The notes under the pieces: generated by a model
What the model was told of the DNA's origin: nothing
Databases searched by the model: none
The model's input: only the letters and a program-made list of their open reading frames with translations
Assembly: GCF_037392515.1 (NCBI RefSeq)
Contig: NC_090291.1
Span: forward strand, 40,221,501 to 40,285,500
Origin: Haliotis asinina
Lineage: Eukaryota; Mollusca; Gastropoda; Lepetellida; Haliotidae
Direction: 5' to 3'
Length of the DNA stretch: 64,000 nucleotides
In this document: piece after piece, positions 21,014 to 32,673 of the stretch
Layout of the letters: each line of letters opens with the position of its first letter
Numbering within the stretch: the first letter of the stretch is position 1
Position numbers and translations under genes: made by a program

Positions 21014-21703
21014 TACCTGAACTCAGCCTAAGTAAACTTATCCTCAGTGTTTTTCGTTACACTCCACTACTGAGTCTAACAAAACCTTATGGGAGTTTGC
21101 GTCAGGTAACCTTTCAGATTGACCAATCAGAACACAGCTTACCAAATCATGAAAGTGCACATTCACACATACTTTTTGAACTTTATATCTCGAAAAGGTT
21201 TGTACCGGAACGATTCCGAAATGCTATTTAGAGTACGCTCGCTTCCAGGTGATGCACATGGCATACGTACAACCATGACAATGGTGAGTAAACAGTCGCT
21301 GAAAATAGTGTTTCTGGCAATATTCAAGGATGTCATCTTGCTAAAATATTAGCTAGTGGTAACCATGTCAACATAATCCCAAAAGCGTATATACCGCAGA
21401 TCAAATAATTGTGTTATATACAGATTTTGTTTGTGGAGAGATCTGTGTCAGGGACCGGAATATTTTCTCTCCGATCCCTAAATGGTAGCCGTTGTCTGAT
21501 TGGTTAAATCTATTTAACCGTCTTGTGTTTGATTGGACGGTCATTGGTCGCTCAAAGGTTACCTGACGTGACCTTCTACTAGGTTTTGTTAGACTCAGTG
21601 GTGGAGTGTAACGAAATACACTGAGACTAAGCTTACTTAGACTGTGGTGGAGTGAAACAAAATACACTGAGACTAAGTTTACTTAGACTGACCTGAACTA
21701 AAC
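21014..21703. mobile_element. Inverted-repeat element of about 690 bp
   Basis: The left arm at 21014-21130 includes CGTTACACTCCACTACTGAG and GTCAGGTAACCTTTC. The right arm at about 21525-21703 holds the reverse complement, including GAAAGGTTACC-like and CTCAGTGGTGGAGTGTAACG blocks. About 50 bases of the right end are repeated directly. No open frame; a non-autonomous DNA transposon, in the presumed 3' UTR or downstream region of NIPSNAP. Confidence 0.75.
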
Positions 21704-21737
21704 AGAGCTAAACAGAGAGCTATTGCCTAGTAACGTC

Positions 21738-21743
21738 AATAAA
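21738..21743 (+). terminator. Candidate polyadenylation signal for NIPSNAP
   Basis: AATAAA followed by GT-rich GTGCTGTTGCCG. It lies about 1 kb after the NIPSNAP stop. Other AATAAA signals with GT-rich followers occur in the X segments (for example near 22621), so the true end is uncertain. Confidence 0.35.
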
Positions 21744-21854
21744 GTGCTGTTGCCGATGCTGTTGGAATTGCCAGTGCTTTCGCAGAATGGCTCATTATGT
21801 GTTTAGCTACAAGTGCATCTTAAACCAAATAGCATTCAGCTATAGTTTCTTATG

Positions 21855-21982
21855 CTGCCCCTTTTGTTTTTGTCTCCTCTTTTCTTTTCTGTTTTGTTCC
21901 CTTACCATCTTTTGTATTCTTCTTCTTTCTTTTTCTGTGCTTTTTGTTTCTTTTTTCTATTTCTCTTTTCTTGTTGATTCTT
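21855..21982 (+). repeat. Polypyrimidine tract
   Basis: About 125 bases with hardly any purine on the plus strand, dominated by runs of T with C interruptions. It directly precedes the 43-bp minisatellite. Confidence 0.8.
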
Positions 21983-21984
21983 AA

Positions 21985-22393
21985 ACGCTCTTCCTGTGTT
22001 AGCGTTCCACTAATTACTGATTGTTAAACATCCTTCCCATGTTATCCTCCCAGTGTTTGCTGATTGTTAAACATTCTTCATATGTTATCCTTCCATTGAT
22101 TGCTGTTTTTTAAACATCCTTTGTATGTTTTCCTCCCAGTGATTGCTGATTGTTAAACATCCTTCCCATGTTATCCTCCCAGTGATTGCTGACTGTTAAG
22201 CATCCTTCCCATGTTATCCTCCCAGTGATTGCTGATTCTTAACATTCTTCGTATGTTAACCTTCCATTGATTGCTGATTGTTAAACATCCTTCCCATGTT
22301 ATCCTCCCAGTGATTGCTGATTGTTAAACATCCTTCCCATGTTATCCTCCCAGTGATTGCTGATTCTTAACATTCTTCATATGTTAACCTTCC
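21985..22393 (+). repeat. 43-bp minisatellite, block A
   Basis: About nine to ten diverged units of the form TTGCTGATTGTTAAACATCC, TTCCCATGTTATCCTCCCAG, TGA. Ends abruptly where segment X begins at 22394. Confidence 0.9.
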
Positions 22394-22400
22394 ATTGTTG

Positions 22401-22535
22401 ATCCACGTCATCATGTCCCAGTTGCATAGATCAATGGTCATGTTGTTGATCACTGGATTGTCTGGTCCAGACTTGATTATTTACAGACCGCTGCCATATA
22501 GCTGAAATCTTGCTGAGTGTTTTGTAAAACTAAAC
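22401..22535 (+). repeat. SINE family 1 3' part in X1 (also 25702-25836, 29003-29137)
   Basis: TTGCATAGATCAATGGTCATG, GATTATTTACAGACCGCTGCC and GCTGAAATCTTGCTGAGTG, with the tail reduced to AAACTAAACTCACTT. In units 2 and 3 the head of the same SINE is also present upstream (25662 and 28962 onward); in unit 1 it is replaced by minisatellite. Confidence 0.8.
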
Positions 22536-22847
22536 TCACTTCTCACAACAACTGAGATGGAGGATACTGTCACACAAAGGATGTTTTTATGTTGTATATA
22601 TATTTTACAACTTTACACAGAATAAAGTGCCTGTTTGTTACAGTCATGTTGAAGTCTCACCAACTCTCATTATACAAACTGCATGGCAATATTTCACCAT
22701 GTATTGGTGTTCATTTTAATCTAATAAAATATGTATGTATACAGATATACTGAAACCTTTGCATCTGTGTATTTAATGTGTTGAATTTACCTCATAACAT
22801 CGTATTCTGCATATTAGCAAATGGTCTTCAAAATGAGGTACTTGTCA

Positions 22848-23008
22848 AGCTTGTCATAAGAGTCGACTAACAGGATTGGGTGTCGCTGACTTGGTTGATA
22901 CATGTTATTGTTTCTCATTTGTGTAGATAAATGTTCATCTTGTTGATCACTGGATTTTCTGGTCTTGCTGACTTGGTTGACACGTCATATCCCCATTGCA
23001 TAGGTCAG
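22848..23008 (+). repeat. SINE family 1 head in X1 (also 26149-26309, 29450-29610)
   Basis: GCTTGTCATAAGAGTCGACT, GCTGACTTGGTTGATACATG, with an internal duplication of the GACTTGGTTGACAC block. Only in the third copy does the SINE run on to GTTGATCACTAGATTGTCTG. Confidence 0.75.
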
Positions 23009-23014
23009 AGGTCA

Positions 23015-23405
23015 GTTCTTCGTATGTTAACCTTCCATTGATTGCTGATTGTTAAACATCCTTCTCATGTTATCCCCCCATTGATTGCTGACTGTTAAGC
23101 ATCCTTCCCATGTTATCCTCCCAGTAATTGCTGATTGCTGATTGTTAGACATCCTTCCCATGTTATCTTTCCATTAATTGCTGATTGTTAAGCATCCTTC
23201 CCATGTTATCCTCCCAGTGATTGCTGATTCTTAACATTCTTCGTATGTTAACCTTCCATTGATTACTGATTGTTAAACATCCTTCCATTTATTTCTGATT
23301 GTGAAACCTCCTTCCCTTGTTATCCTTCCATTGATTGCTGATTGTTAAACATCCTTTGTATGTTACCCTCCCAGTGATTGTTGATTGTTAAACATCCTTC
23401 CCAAT
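23015..23405 (+). repeat. 43-bp minisatellite, block B (copy at 26316-26706)
   Basis: Same unit as block A, about nine copies, starting TTCTTCGTATGTTAACCTTC and ending in AAACATCCTTCCCAATTATC. Confidence 0.9.
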
Positions 23406-23570
23406 TATCCGAATTTTTCTTGTATAGAATTTATTTATGCTGAGCTTTGGTTGTAAAGAAGTGTTCCATGAGACAAAAAACCTGCTAAACAGAAAACCTC
23501 ACCATTCCATATGGTACATATTGTGGCAATCTGATAAGTAAGGTAATTTTTGTGCAGTATAAGCAATGGG

Positions 23571-23712
23571 GTAGCCTAATGGTTGCACTGACGAGACAGG
23601 TTTGATAACCCATGTGGGTACTATGTGTAAAGGTTGATTTCTGATGTCAGCCCTAATATTGCTGGAATATTGCTAAAAGCAGCATAAAACTTAACTCACT
23701 CACTCACTCACA
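23571..23712 (+). repeat. SINE family 2 (copy at 26872-27013)
   Basis: GGGGTAGCCTAATGG A-box, a damaged B-box GTTTGATAACC, ATTGCTGGAATATTGCTAAA and an intact ACTCACTCACTCACTCA tail. Confidence 0.85.
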
Positions 23713-24549
23713 CACTCTTTTTGTTGTACAAGAAATGAGTTTGTTCAGCACACCATCAGGAAACATTGTTATAAAACTTGATTGATTTATTGATAAAGTT
23801 CTTTGTCCCATAAAAAGCAGCTGGTTTCATATCAGCGCTATGTATAATTCCTTGGAAATACTGCTTAGGGCTTAGTGCTGTCTTACTTGTACTGGTGCAA
23901 ACCAATATTACAAAGTGCAACATGGTCATTAGTTTAATGTTCACCATGTGCAGTTAATTTTTCGTTAAGTTTTGAATACCTAAGGCACCAAAACATTGCT
24001 ATTTATGGATATGTCTCTGTGTTGCTATGGTTTCATGGGCACCTCATCTCAGAAATATGTTTGTGTGCACCAAAACCTTTGACGTTTAACACACTACATT
24101 GCTACTGGGGTTTGGCTTGTGCAAGTAGGTTTTTATCTTAGGTTGCACCTGGTGCAATTAGGTTAATATCTTTTAAATCGACCCCTGCTGCTGCGAAATT
24201 TGACTTGATGGTGCACAGTACTGTTATGGAGAAGAGAACCGGGGAGTATTAGACATCAGAAAACACTGATTTCATAAATCTCTGCTAAATAAATCATTAC
24301 TTCTAGTAATACCGTAACCTGAGCTGTATGAGAATTTCCATGCCAAGCTTGTGAAACAATCATGATTTGATCATCAGAAAGTCTTTAACTGCACAAACTT
24401 GATTAACATGTCATGAATCTTCTCCTGTGAAGTATTTCTCAAACAGTCCTGGAATGCATTGTTAATGTACATTTTTGTTCATTTGTTTGTTATTGAGTGC
24501 CTGTTTGTTTTATGTGCAATGTGAATTTCATGTTCTAAGCATGTGCTTA

Positions 24550-24937
24550 AGACCAGACCAGTTTTATGTCTTGTTTTACAGATTTTTGTGCTCTGTGAAT
24601 CTAAAGGCAAGAGGGAAAAATAAATCACCAAAGTAAAATTCCTTCTAAATACCAAAGGCATTTTACGTTTGGCAATATTATACGATATTTATACAGCGTA
24701 CGTATCCACGCAACTAGTGCATGCTCAAGGTACTAAAAAAAATTTAAATAATATTTTATGAAGTGTATAGGGGCAAGAAACAATCTAAAACGACAGATTC
24801 TTCCAAGTTTATGTTTTTGGTCAATACAAACATTAGGATTATATTTTTTGAACATGGAAAATTTTTTTTTTTTTTTTCTTATCCTTGATATAATATGATC
24901 AGCAGATCCATAAAACAAGACATTATATTGACATGAC
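24550..24937. mobile_element. GACCARTTTTAT inverted-repeat element (copy at 27851-28238)
   Basis: Left end GACCAGACCAGTTTTATG then CTTGTTTTACAGATTTTTG; the right end holds the reverse complement (GATCCATAAAACAAGACAT...GACC). The interior carries GTTTATGTTTTTGG and a long T run. Same family as 29683-29937 and 36496-36815. Confidence 0.75.
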
Positions 24938-25039
24938 CTAATATTAAGGTGAATATTGGCACTGTATCCTGTTAGAGCCAAGCTGAAGTAAACTCTGATG
25001 ACCTGGAAGAAATGTACACCTGTCCTCATCATACTCAAG

Positions 25040-25660
25040 GCGGTGATTTATGGTGGACATCACACGATATGAAAAATTGATGGACCAGGTGGTTTTTTTA
25101 GAGGACTATAGATTTCTTTTTCATAATCTGCTGTCATGATCACTATCTTAAGGCCTACATTTCTTTTAGTGTATCCAAGAAAATGATTTGCCGTGCAGAT
25201 AGTGGGAAGATAGTTCGTCAAGTCGGTTATCTACAGGTTTTCATGTGTTTTGTTTCTGTCTGATACAGTGAAAATACATGAATTAGGATTAGATATGGTC
25301 AGATTATGTTTTTTGATGGATAAGACTTGCAGTATCTTCGCCAGATATAGTCAGAGAGAGTGTCACAACAATCATGAATCATGTGATAATGCAGCATTTC
25401 TTTCTGCTTGCTTGATAAAGAGCAAAATTTCTTTGAAAGTGCTGTTTCAGGCTTTTAGGTAGAGATTTGTAGCTTATCTTTATATTGATTTCATGTTGAT
25501 TGACCTTCAAATTGGCCCAGTGAAATAGAAAATTGAATGTGACAGTGTCACAATATTGATTCAATATGATAAACAGAAGGTTCATATGAACGAAATTTTA
25601 ATGCATTTTTGATGCTACAGGTATATGCAAGATTTCTTTCTTAAGCAATCATTCTTGGTC
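25040..25660 (+). other. Unique part of the duplicated unit, no gene seen
   Basis: AT-rich sequence with short open frames on both strands (70 codons or fewer) and no recognisable domains; repeated 3301 bases further on. I see no splice-site pair that builds a longer protein. Confidence 0.4.
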
Positions 25661-25694
25661 TTCAACAACCCATGTTTGTCGTAAGAGGCGCTGA

Positions 25695-28600
25695 ATTGTT
25701 GATCCACGTCATCATGTCCCAGTTGCATAGATCAATGGTCATGTTGTTGATCACTGGATTGTCTGGTCCAGACTTGATTATTTACAGACCGCTGCCATAT
25801 AGCTGAAATCTTGCTGAGTGTTTTGTAAAACTAAACTCACTTCTCACAACAACTGAGATGGAGGATACTGTCACACAAAGGATGTTTTTATGTTGTATAT
25901 ATATTTTACAACTTTACACAGAATAAAGTGCCTGTTTGTTACAGTCATGTTGAAGTCTCACCAACTCTCATTATACAAACTGCATGGCAATATTTCACCA
26001 TGTATTGGTGTTCATTTTAATCTAATAAAATATGTATGTATACAGATATACTGAAACCTTTGCATCTGTGTATTTAATGTGTTGAATTTACCTCATAACA
26101 TCGTATTCTGCATATTAGCAAATGGTCTTCAAAATGAGGTACTTGTCAAGCTTGTCATAAGAGTCGACTAACAGGATTGGGTGTCGCTGACTTGGTTGAT
26201 ACATGTTATTGTTTCTCATTTGTGTAGATAAATGTTCATCTTGTTGATCACTGGATTTTCTGGTCTTGCTGACTTGGTTGACACGTCATATCCCCATTGC
26301 ATAGGTCAGAGGTCAGTTCTTCGTATGTTAACCTTCCATTGATTGCTGATTGTTAAACATCCTTCTCATGTTATCCCCCCATTGATTGCTGACTGTTAAG
26401 CATCCTTCCCATGTTATCCTCCCAGTAATTGCTGATTGCTGATTGTTAGACATCCTTCCCATGTTATCTTTCCATTAATTGCTGATTGTTAAGCATCCTT
26501 CCCATGTTATCCTCCCAGTGATTGCTGATTCTTAACATTCTTCGTATGTTAACCTTCCATTGATTACTGATTGTTAAACATCCTTCCATTTATTTCTGAT
26601 TGTGAAACCTCCTTCCCTTGTTATCCTTCCATTGATTGCTGATTGTTAAACATCCTTTGTATGTTACCCTCCCAGTGATTGTTGATTGTTAAACATCCTT
26701 CCCAATTATCCGAATTTTTCTTGTATAGAATTTATTTATGCTGAGCTTTGGTTGTAAAGAAGTGTTCCATGAGACAAAAAACCTGCTAAACAGAAAACCT
26801 CACCATTCCATATGGTACATATTGTGGCAATCTGATAAGTAAGGTAATTTTTGTGCAGTATAAGCAATGGGGTAGCCTAATGGTTGCACTGACGAGACAG
26901 GTTTGATAACCCATGTGGGTACTATGTGTAAAGGTTGATTTCTGATGTCAGCCCTAATATTGCTGGAATATTGCTAAAAGCAGCATAAAACTTAACTCAC
27001 TCACTCACTCACACACTCTTTTTGTTGTACAAGAAATGAGTTTGTTCAGCACACCATCAGGAAACATTGTTATAAAACTTGATTGATTTATTGATAAAGT
27101 TCTTTGTCCCATAAAAAGCAGCTGGTTTCATATCAGCGCTATGTATAATTCCTTGGAAATACTGCTTAGGGCTTAGTGCTGTCTTACTTGTACTGGTGCA
27201 AACCAATATTACAAAGTGCAACATGGTCATTAGTTTAATGTTCACCATGTGCAGTTAATTTTTCGTTAAGTTTTAAATACCTAAGGCACCAAAACATTGC
27301 TATTTATGGATATGTCTCTGTGTTGCTATGGTTTCATGGGCACCTCATCTCAGAAATATGTTTGTGTGCACCAAAACCTTTGACGTTTAACACACTACAT
27401 TGCTACTGGGGTTTGGCTTGTGCAAGTAGGTTTTTATCTTAGGTTGCACCTGGTGCAATTAGGTTAATATCTTTTAAATCGACCCCTGCTGCTGCGAAAT
27501 TTGACTTGATGGTGCACAGTACTGTTATGGAGAAGAGAACCGGGGAGTATTAGACATCAGAAAACACTGATTTCATAAATCTCTGCTAAATAAATCATTA
27601 CTTCTAGTAATACCGTAACCTGAGCTGTATGAGAATTTCCATGCCAAGCTTGTGAAACAATCATGATTTGATCATCAGAAAGTCTTTAACTGCACAAACT
27701 TGATTAACATGTCATGAATCTTCTCCTGTGAAGTATTTCTCAAACAGTCCTGGAATGCATTGTTAATGTACATTTTTGTTCATTTGTTTGTTATTGAGTG
27801 CCTGTTTGTTTTATGTGCAATGTGAATTTCATGTTCTAAGCATGTGCTTAAGACCAGACCAGTTTTATGTCTTGTTTTACAGATTTTTGTGCTCTGTGAA
27901 TCTAAAGGCAAGAGGGAAAAATAAATCACCAAAGTAAAATTCCTTCTAAATACCAAAGGCATTTTACGTTTGGCAATATTATACGATATTTATACAGCGT
28001 ACGTATCCACGCAACTAGTGCATGCTCAAGGTACTAAAAAAAATTTAAATAATATTTTATGAAGTGTATAGGGGCAAGAAACAATCTAAAACGACAAATT
28101 CTTCCAAGTTTATGTTTTTGGTCAATACAAACATTAGGATTATATTTTTTGAACATGGAAAATTTTTTTTTTTTTTTTCTTATCCTTGATATAATATGAT
28201 CAGCAGATCCATAAAACAAGACATTATATTGACATGACCTAATATTAAGGTGAATATTGGCACTGTATCCTGTTAGAGCCAAGCTGAAGTAAACTCTGAT
28301 GACCTGGAAGAAATGTACACCTGTCCTCATCATACTCAAGGCGGTGATTTATGGTGGACATCACACGATATGAAAAATTGATGGACCAGGTGGTTTTTTT
28401 AGAGGACTATAGATTTCTTTTTCATAATCTGCTGTCATGATCACTATCTTAAGGCCTACATTTCTTTTAGTGTATCCAAGAAAATGATTTGCCGTGCAGA
28501 TAGTGGGAAGATAGTTCGTCAAGTCGGTTATCTACAGGTTTTCATGTGTTTTGTTTCTGTCTGATACAGTGAAAATACATGAATTAGGATTAGATATGGT

Positions 28601-28995
28601 CAGATTATGTTTTTTGATGGATAAGACTTGCAGTATCTTCGCCAGATATAGTCAGAGAGAGTGTCACAACAATCATGAATCATGTGATAATGCAGCATTT
28701 CTTTCTGCTTGCTTGATAAAGAGCAAAATTTCTTTGAAAGTGCTGTTTCAGGCTTTTAGGTAGAGATTTGTAGCTTATCTTTATATTGATTTCATGTTGA
28801 TTGACCTTCAAATTGGCCCAGTGAAATAGAAAATTGAATGTGACAGTGTCACAATATTGATTCAATATGATAAACAGAAGGTTCATATGAACGAAATTTT
28901 AATGCATTTTTGATGCTACAGGTATATGCAAGATTTCTTTCTTAAGCAATCATTCTTGGTCTTCAACAACCCATGTTTGTCGTAAGAGGCGCTGA
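25695..28995 (+). repeat. 3301-bp tandem duplication, unit 2 (X2 + M2)
   Basis: Near-identical to 22394-25694 throughout, including the length of the poly-T run. The left junction follows a SINE head without a break (GTAAGAGGCGCTGAATTGTTG), suggesting that this M-to-X join is the original arrangement. Confidence 0.95.
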
Positions 28996-29610
28996 ATTGT
29001 TGATCCACGTCATCATGTCCCAGTTGCATAGATCAATGGTCATGTTGTTGATCACTGGATTGTCTGGTCCAGACTTGATTATTTACAGACCGCTGCCATA
29101 TAGCTGAAATCTTGCTGAGTGTTTTGTAAAACTAAACTCACTTCTCACAACAACTGAGATGGAGGATACTGTCACACAAAGGATGTTTTTATGTTGTATA
29201 TATATTTTACAACTTTACACAGAATAAAGTGCCTGTTTGTTACAGTCATGTTGAAGTCTCACCAACTCTCATTATACAAACTGCATGGCAATATTTCACC
29301 ATGTATTGGTGTTCATTTTAATCTAATAAAATATGTATGTATACAGATATACTGAAACCTTTGCATCTGTGTATTTAATGTGTTGAATTTACCTCATAAC
29401 ATCGTATTCTGCATATTAGCAAATGGTCTTCAAAATGAGGTACTTGTCAAGCTTGTCATAAGAGTCGACTAACAGGATTGGGTGTCGCTGACTTGGTTGA
29501 TACATGTCATTGTTTCTCATTTGTGTAGATAAATGTTCATCTTGTTGATCACTGGATTTTCTGGTCTTGCTGACTTGGTTGACACGTCATATCCCCATTG
29601 CATAGGTCAG
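28996..29610 (+). repeat. Partial third unit (X3 only)
   Basis: Matches X1 and X2 for 615 bases (one difference seen, 29508 C against T), then continues into ordinary SINE sequence (GGTCATACTGTTGATCAC) instead of the minisatellite. Confidence 0.95.
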
Positions 29611-29682
29611 TGGTCATACTGTTGATCACTAGATTGTCTGGTCATCTACAGAAGATATGGCTGGAATATGAGTGCAATGTTA

Positions 29683-29937
29683 TGGCTAGACCAATTTTAT
29701 TTCTTGTTCTGTGGATTTTTGTCCTCAGAAAGTCAAAGGCAGGAGGGACAAAAATAATATCCCTTCTAAATACTTTTGGTATTTTATGAATTGTATATAG
29801 GGCAAAATATACTTATAGGTTTATGTTTTTGGCAGTACAAACATTAGGGTTCTATTCTTTGAGCAGGGAAAATTATTTTTTATTTTTTTTAATAAAAATA
29901 CATATCTGGAAAATAAGAAAAACAAATTGGTCTGGCC
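29683..29937. mobile_element. GACCARTTTTAT inverted-repeat element, third locus
   Basis: Starts GGCTAGACCAATTTTATTTC and ends CAAATTGGTCTGGCC, its reverse complement. Shares the interior GTTTATGTTTTTGG...TACAAACATTAG block with the 24550 copy. Confidence 0.8.
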
Positions 29938-30045
29938 TAAACAAATAAACCAGGTCAGACTGCTCCATAAAATGAGTCCTTTCAATGGTCATGTGGACAA
30001 GGTGTCAGACCCGTCACCTGGTATCTGTAAAGGTCCAGGGTAGAA

Positions 30046-30292
30046 CAGGCCTTCTGCAAACCCATGCTTGCATAACAGGCGACTATGCTTGTCATAAGAG
30101 GCGATTAATGGGATTGGATGCTCAGGCTTGCTGACTTGGTTGACACGTGTCATCGGTTCCCAGTTGCACAGATCAATGCTCATGCTGTTAATCACTGGAT
30201 TGTCTGGTCCAGACTTGATTATTTACAGACCACTGCCATATAGCTGGAATATTACTGGGAGCGGCGTAAAACTAAACTAAACTCACTCACTC
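30046..30292 (+). repeat. SINE family 1, full length
   Basis: GGCCTTCTGCAAACCCATGC start, GATTGGATGCTCAGGCTTGC, TTTACAGACCACTGCCATAT, AAACTAAACTAAACTCACTC tail. Confidence 0.9.
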
Positions 30293-30324
30293 TTTCAGGT
30301 GGTCTGTTGTTTGAATATTGGACA

Positions 30325-30610
30325 TTTTACTTTAGTGCCATCTGTATGGCACTGGTCTGTAAATAATCATGTCTGGATCAGACAATCCAGTGACTGACAG
30401 CATAAGTAGTAGTATAACCACAAACTCTATTTCAGGGACTCAATGAGTGAGCAAGTGAGTGAGTGAGTAAAGTTTCACGCTGCACTCAGGAATATTCCAG
30501 CAATATGGCGGCAGTCTATGAATAATTGATACTGGACCAGACAATCCTGTGATCAACAGCATGAGCAATGATCTGAAATTGGGAACCGATGGCAAATATT
30601 CTATCCCTTA
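30325..30610 (-). repeat. Two SINE family 1 pieces, minus-sense
   Basis: First piece 30325-30412 (GGTCTGTAAATAATCATGTC, CAATCCAGTGACTGACAGC). Second piece 30445-30600 begins GTGAGTGAGTGAGTAAAGTT and has GGAATATTCCAGCAATATGG and CCTGTGATCAACAGCATGAG. Confidence 0.75.
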
Positions 30611-32310
30611 CCTTCATGGGTCCAGGTACTCAATGCCAGTCAGTTTGAACACGACAACCTGCGAAAAACATACCCTAACATTTTTCATAATGACTGTATC
30701 ATCTGAGATCACAAAATAGTCACTGAAACAGTAAGACTGATTTCTGAAATCAGAAATACCTGTTATTCAGATGTCACAGTGTACACCTGTTCTGCATGTA
30801 AGAGAAACAAGCATGTTGTCTGGGTGCAGCCCTAACAGTGTACTTTTTCCTCCGTTACTAGATTTCAACTTTGGTATGGCAGGATTGAAAATACTTCCTA
30901 GTTTTTTCTGAAACTGATCAGTAAAGAAATGTCTAGCTGGTTAACTAGTGAAGATGAAAGATCATTTTACACACTAGTCCAGGGTAAGAAAATCCTGACT
31001 GGTGAACCTGTAACTGCATTGGCAAGTCTACAGTTGGACTGGCAATGTAAAACACTTTTTTCCATATTGCTTTGATATATCTGTATTTTACACAATATAC
31101 TGTAATTTTTATGATTATGCCAGGCCTCCAGATAAGGGCCATATCGGCATATGTACAGATAAAAAAATATGCACAATAAGGTAAGAAATGAGTTAGAAAA
31201 TGTGGCAGATATGCACCACAGCAACGGTGTATTGTCTTAGAACGTTTACAGATAGATCTGAAAAAAGTATTGTTTTATTTTTTTTTTTACCTGTTTACAA
31301 AAGTGTAGCAATGTTGTGCATATATGAAACAAAACATAAGATGACTGGTTCTCTGTGGAATTCCATTCAGTACTTTAAATATTCAGTACTCAGTACTCTC
31401 TTAAGGTATTCCAGTACTCCTGATGTTGAAACATAATCGGGAGCCCTGTATGTCAACAGTACTGTGAAGAAACATTGAAAATAATTCCCTTACATATGTA
31501 CATAATTCTATTATGTATTGATAAATAATTTATTCAGTGCACCAGTCTTTGAGAACTGCTCCAGGGGCTGTTTTCCACATTACATTTTATGTGTTAATGA
31601 AGGCATGTACGCGACCCAGGACAAATGTTACACTTGAAACTGGTTGTATCTGCTAGATAAATTCAAGATGAAGCACAAGAAACCAGGGAGGGTTAACATC
31701 ACAAGATAGTCAAATCACATCAAGGAGATAAGATTGTGCTATCAGATGCTGATTGTCTCCCCTTGGGATCTCTCATCAGACACTGTTGATATCATGCATG
31801 GTTCAGTACTTCCTGTTACCAGTTATCGCTTTTGGAGGCAATTTCGAGGTTATCTTATTTCTAATCCTATCTTTATTTGTCTTACTCGTCACACTTCTAA
31901 CTGATGAAACTCGCCTGTGTTGCTCGTTTTGCAGTAGGTTAAAATCAATTTGTGCAGTTTTCGCCATGGGAAGCGCAGCTGAACATCATGCATGATGGGA
32001 ATATTTTGAAGCAATTTAGGTTTCTTTTGAAATTTTGTGTTAATGTTCAAGCATTCTGAAATTTATTTGGCAGTTTGTCAACAAGCTGATAATAATGAAA
32101 ACTGCTTTCTCACTTGCATAGGTTACTTTGTTGAATATTGCTTGATTAATCTTTGGGTGAGTTAAGGTGAGTTGAGGTGAGATATGTTTAACAATAAGTG
32201 TGACTGACTAAAGCAATTCAGGGATGTATGTGTGTGTGCTTGTACACGGTCAGATTTTATCCATTTCATCGTGCTTGCCTACTGAAATAATGTGGAATGT
32301 TTGGTACTTC
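30611..32310. other. Intergenic stretch, nothing recognised
   Basis: AT-rich, with short chance frames and a T9 run near 31280. A hydrophobic frame at 31753-31995 has no family features or splice context. Confidence 0.4.
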
Positions 32311-32311
32311 G

Positions 32312-32455
32312 TTGTTTAATGCTGCATTCCACAATATTCCAGCTGTAATGGTCTGTAAATAATCAAGTCAGGATCAGACAATCCAGTGACTGACATCATG
32401 AGTTTCAAACTAAACAGTTGGGAAATAATGACAAGCATGAACAAAGTCAGCAAAG
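32312..32455 (-). repeat. SINE family 1 fragment
   Basis: TTAATGCTGCATTCCACAAT, AATGGTCTGTAAATAATCAA and CAGACAATCCAGTGACTGAC blocks in reverse orientation. Confidence 0.7.
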
Positions 32456-32552
32456 CTCACCAGTTGATTGTCACAAGCTTGAGCCGAAGACAAAGTCTGT
32501 CCGAGTTCTTCACAGGGCTTTTACATGGACACAGCACTCTGACACAGTATAC

Positions 32553-32673
32553 ACGGCCTATATTTTTCATAGTTTTTATAGTTTTCTTAGCGCAAAGACA
32601 GTTGTAAGTTAATGTAATGTATGGCACTTAGGACTATCTTAGCGCCAAGAGAGCTAAAAAAAATGTAGGCCCT
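32553..32673. mobile_element. Small palindromic element, copy B
   Basis: GGCCTATATTTTTCATAG...TCTTAGCGCAAAGACAGTTG on the left pairs with ACTATCTTAGCGCCAAGAGA...ATGTAGGCCC on the right. Confidence 0.75.

Larger units (their letters stand above)
22394..25694 (+). repeat. 3301-bp tandem duplication, unit 1 (X1 + M1)
   Basis: Every feature recurs 3301 bases later. X1 (22394-23008) contains two SINE family 1 pieces and an AATAAA. M1 (23009-25694) begins with a second block of the 43-bp minisatellite, then a family 2 SINE and an inverted-repeat element. Unit 2 differs, by my reading, at only two bases (23974 G/A, 24796 G/A). Confidence 0.95.

Noticed and set aside
22000..23405. CRISPR-like array
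   Set aside because: Repeat units are contiguous without unique spacers and drift in sequence; it is a eukaryotic minisatellite.
31753..31995. Small membrane protein
   Set aside because: Hydrophobic frame of 80 codons with no family match, no splice signals and no conserved context.
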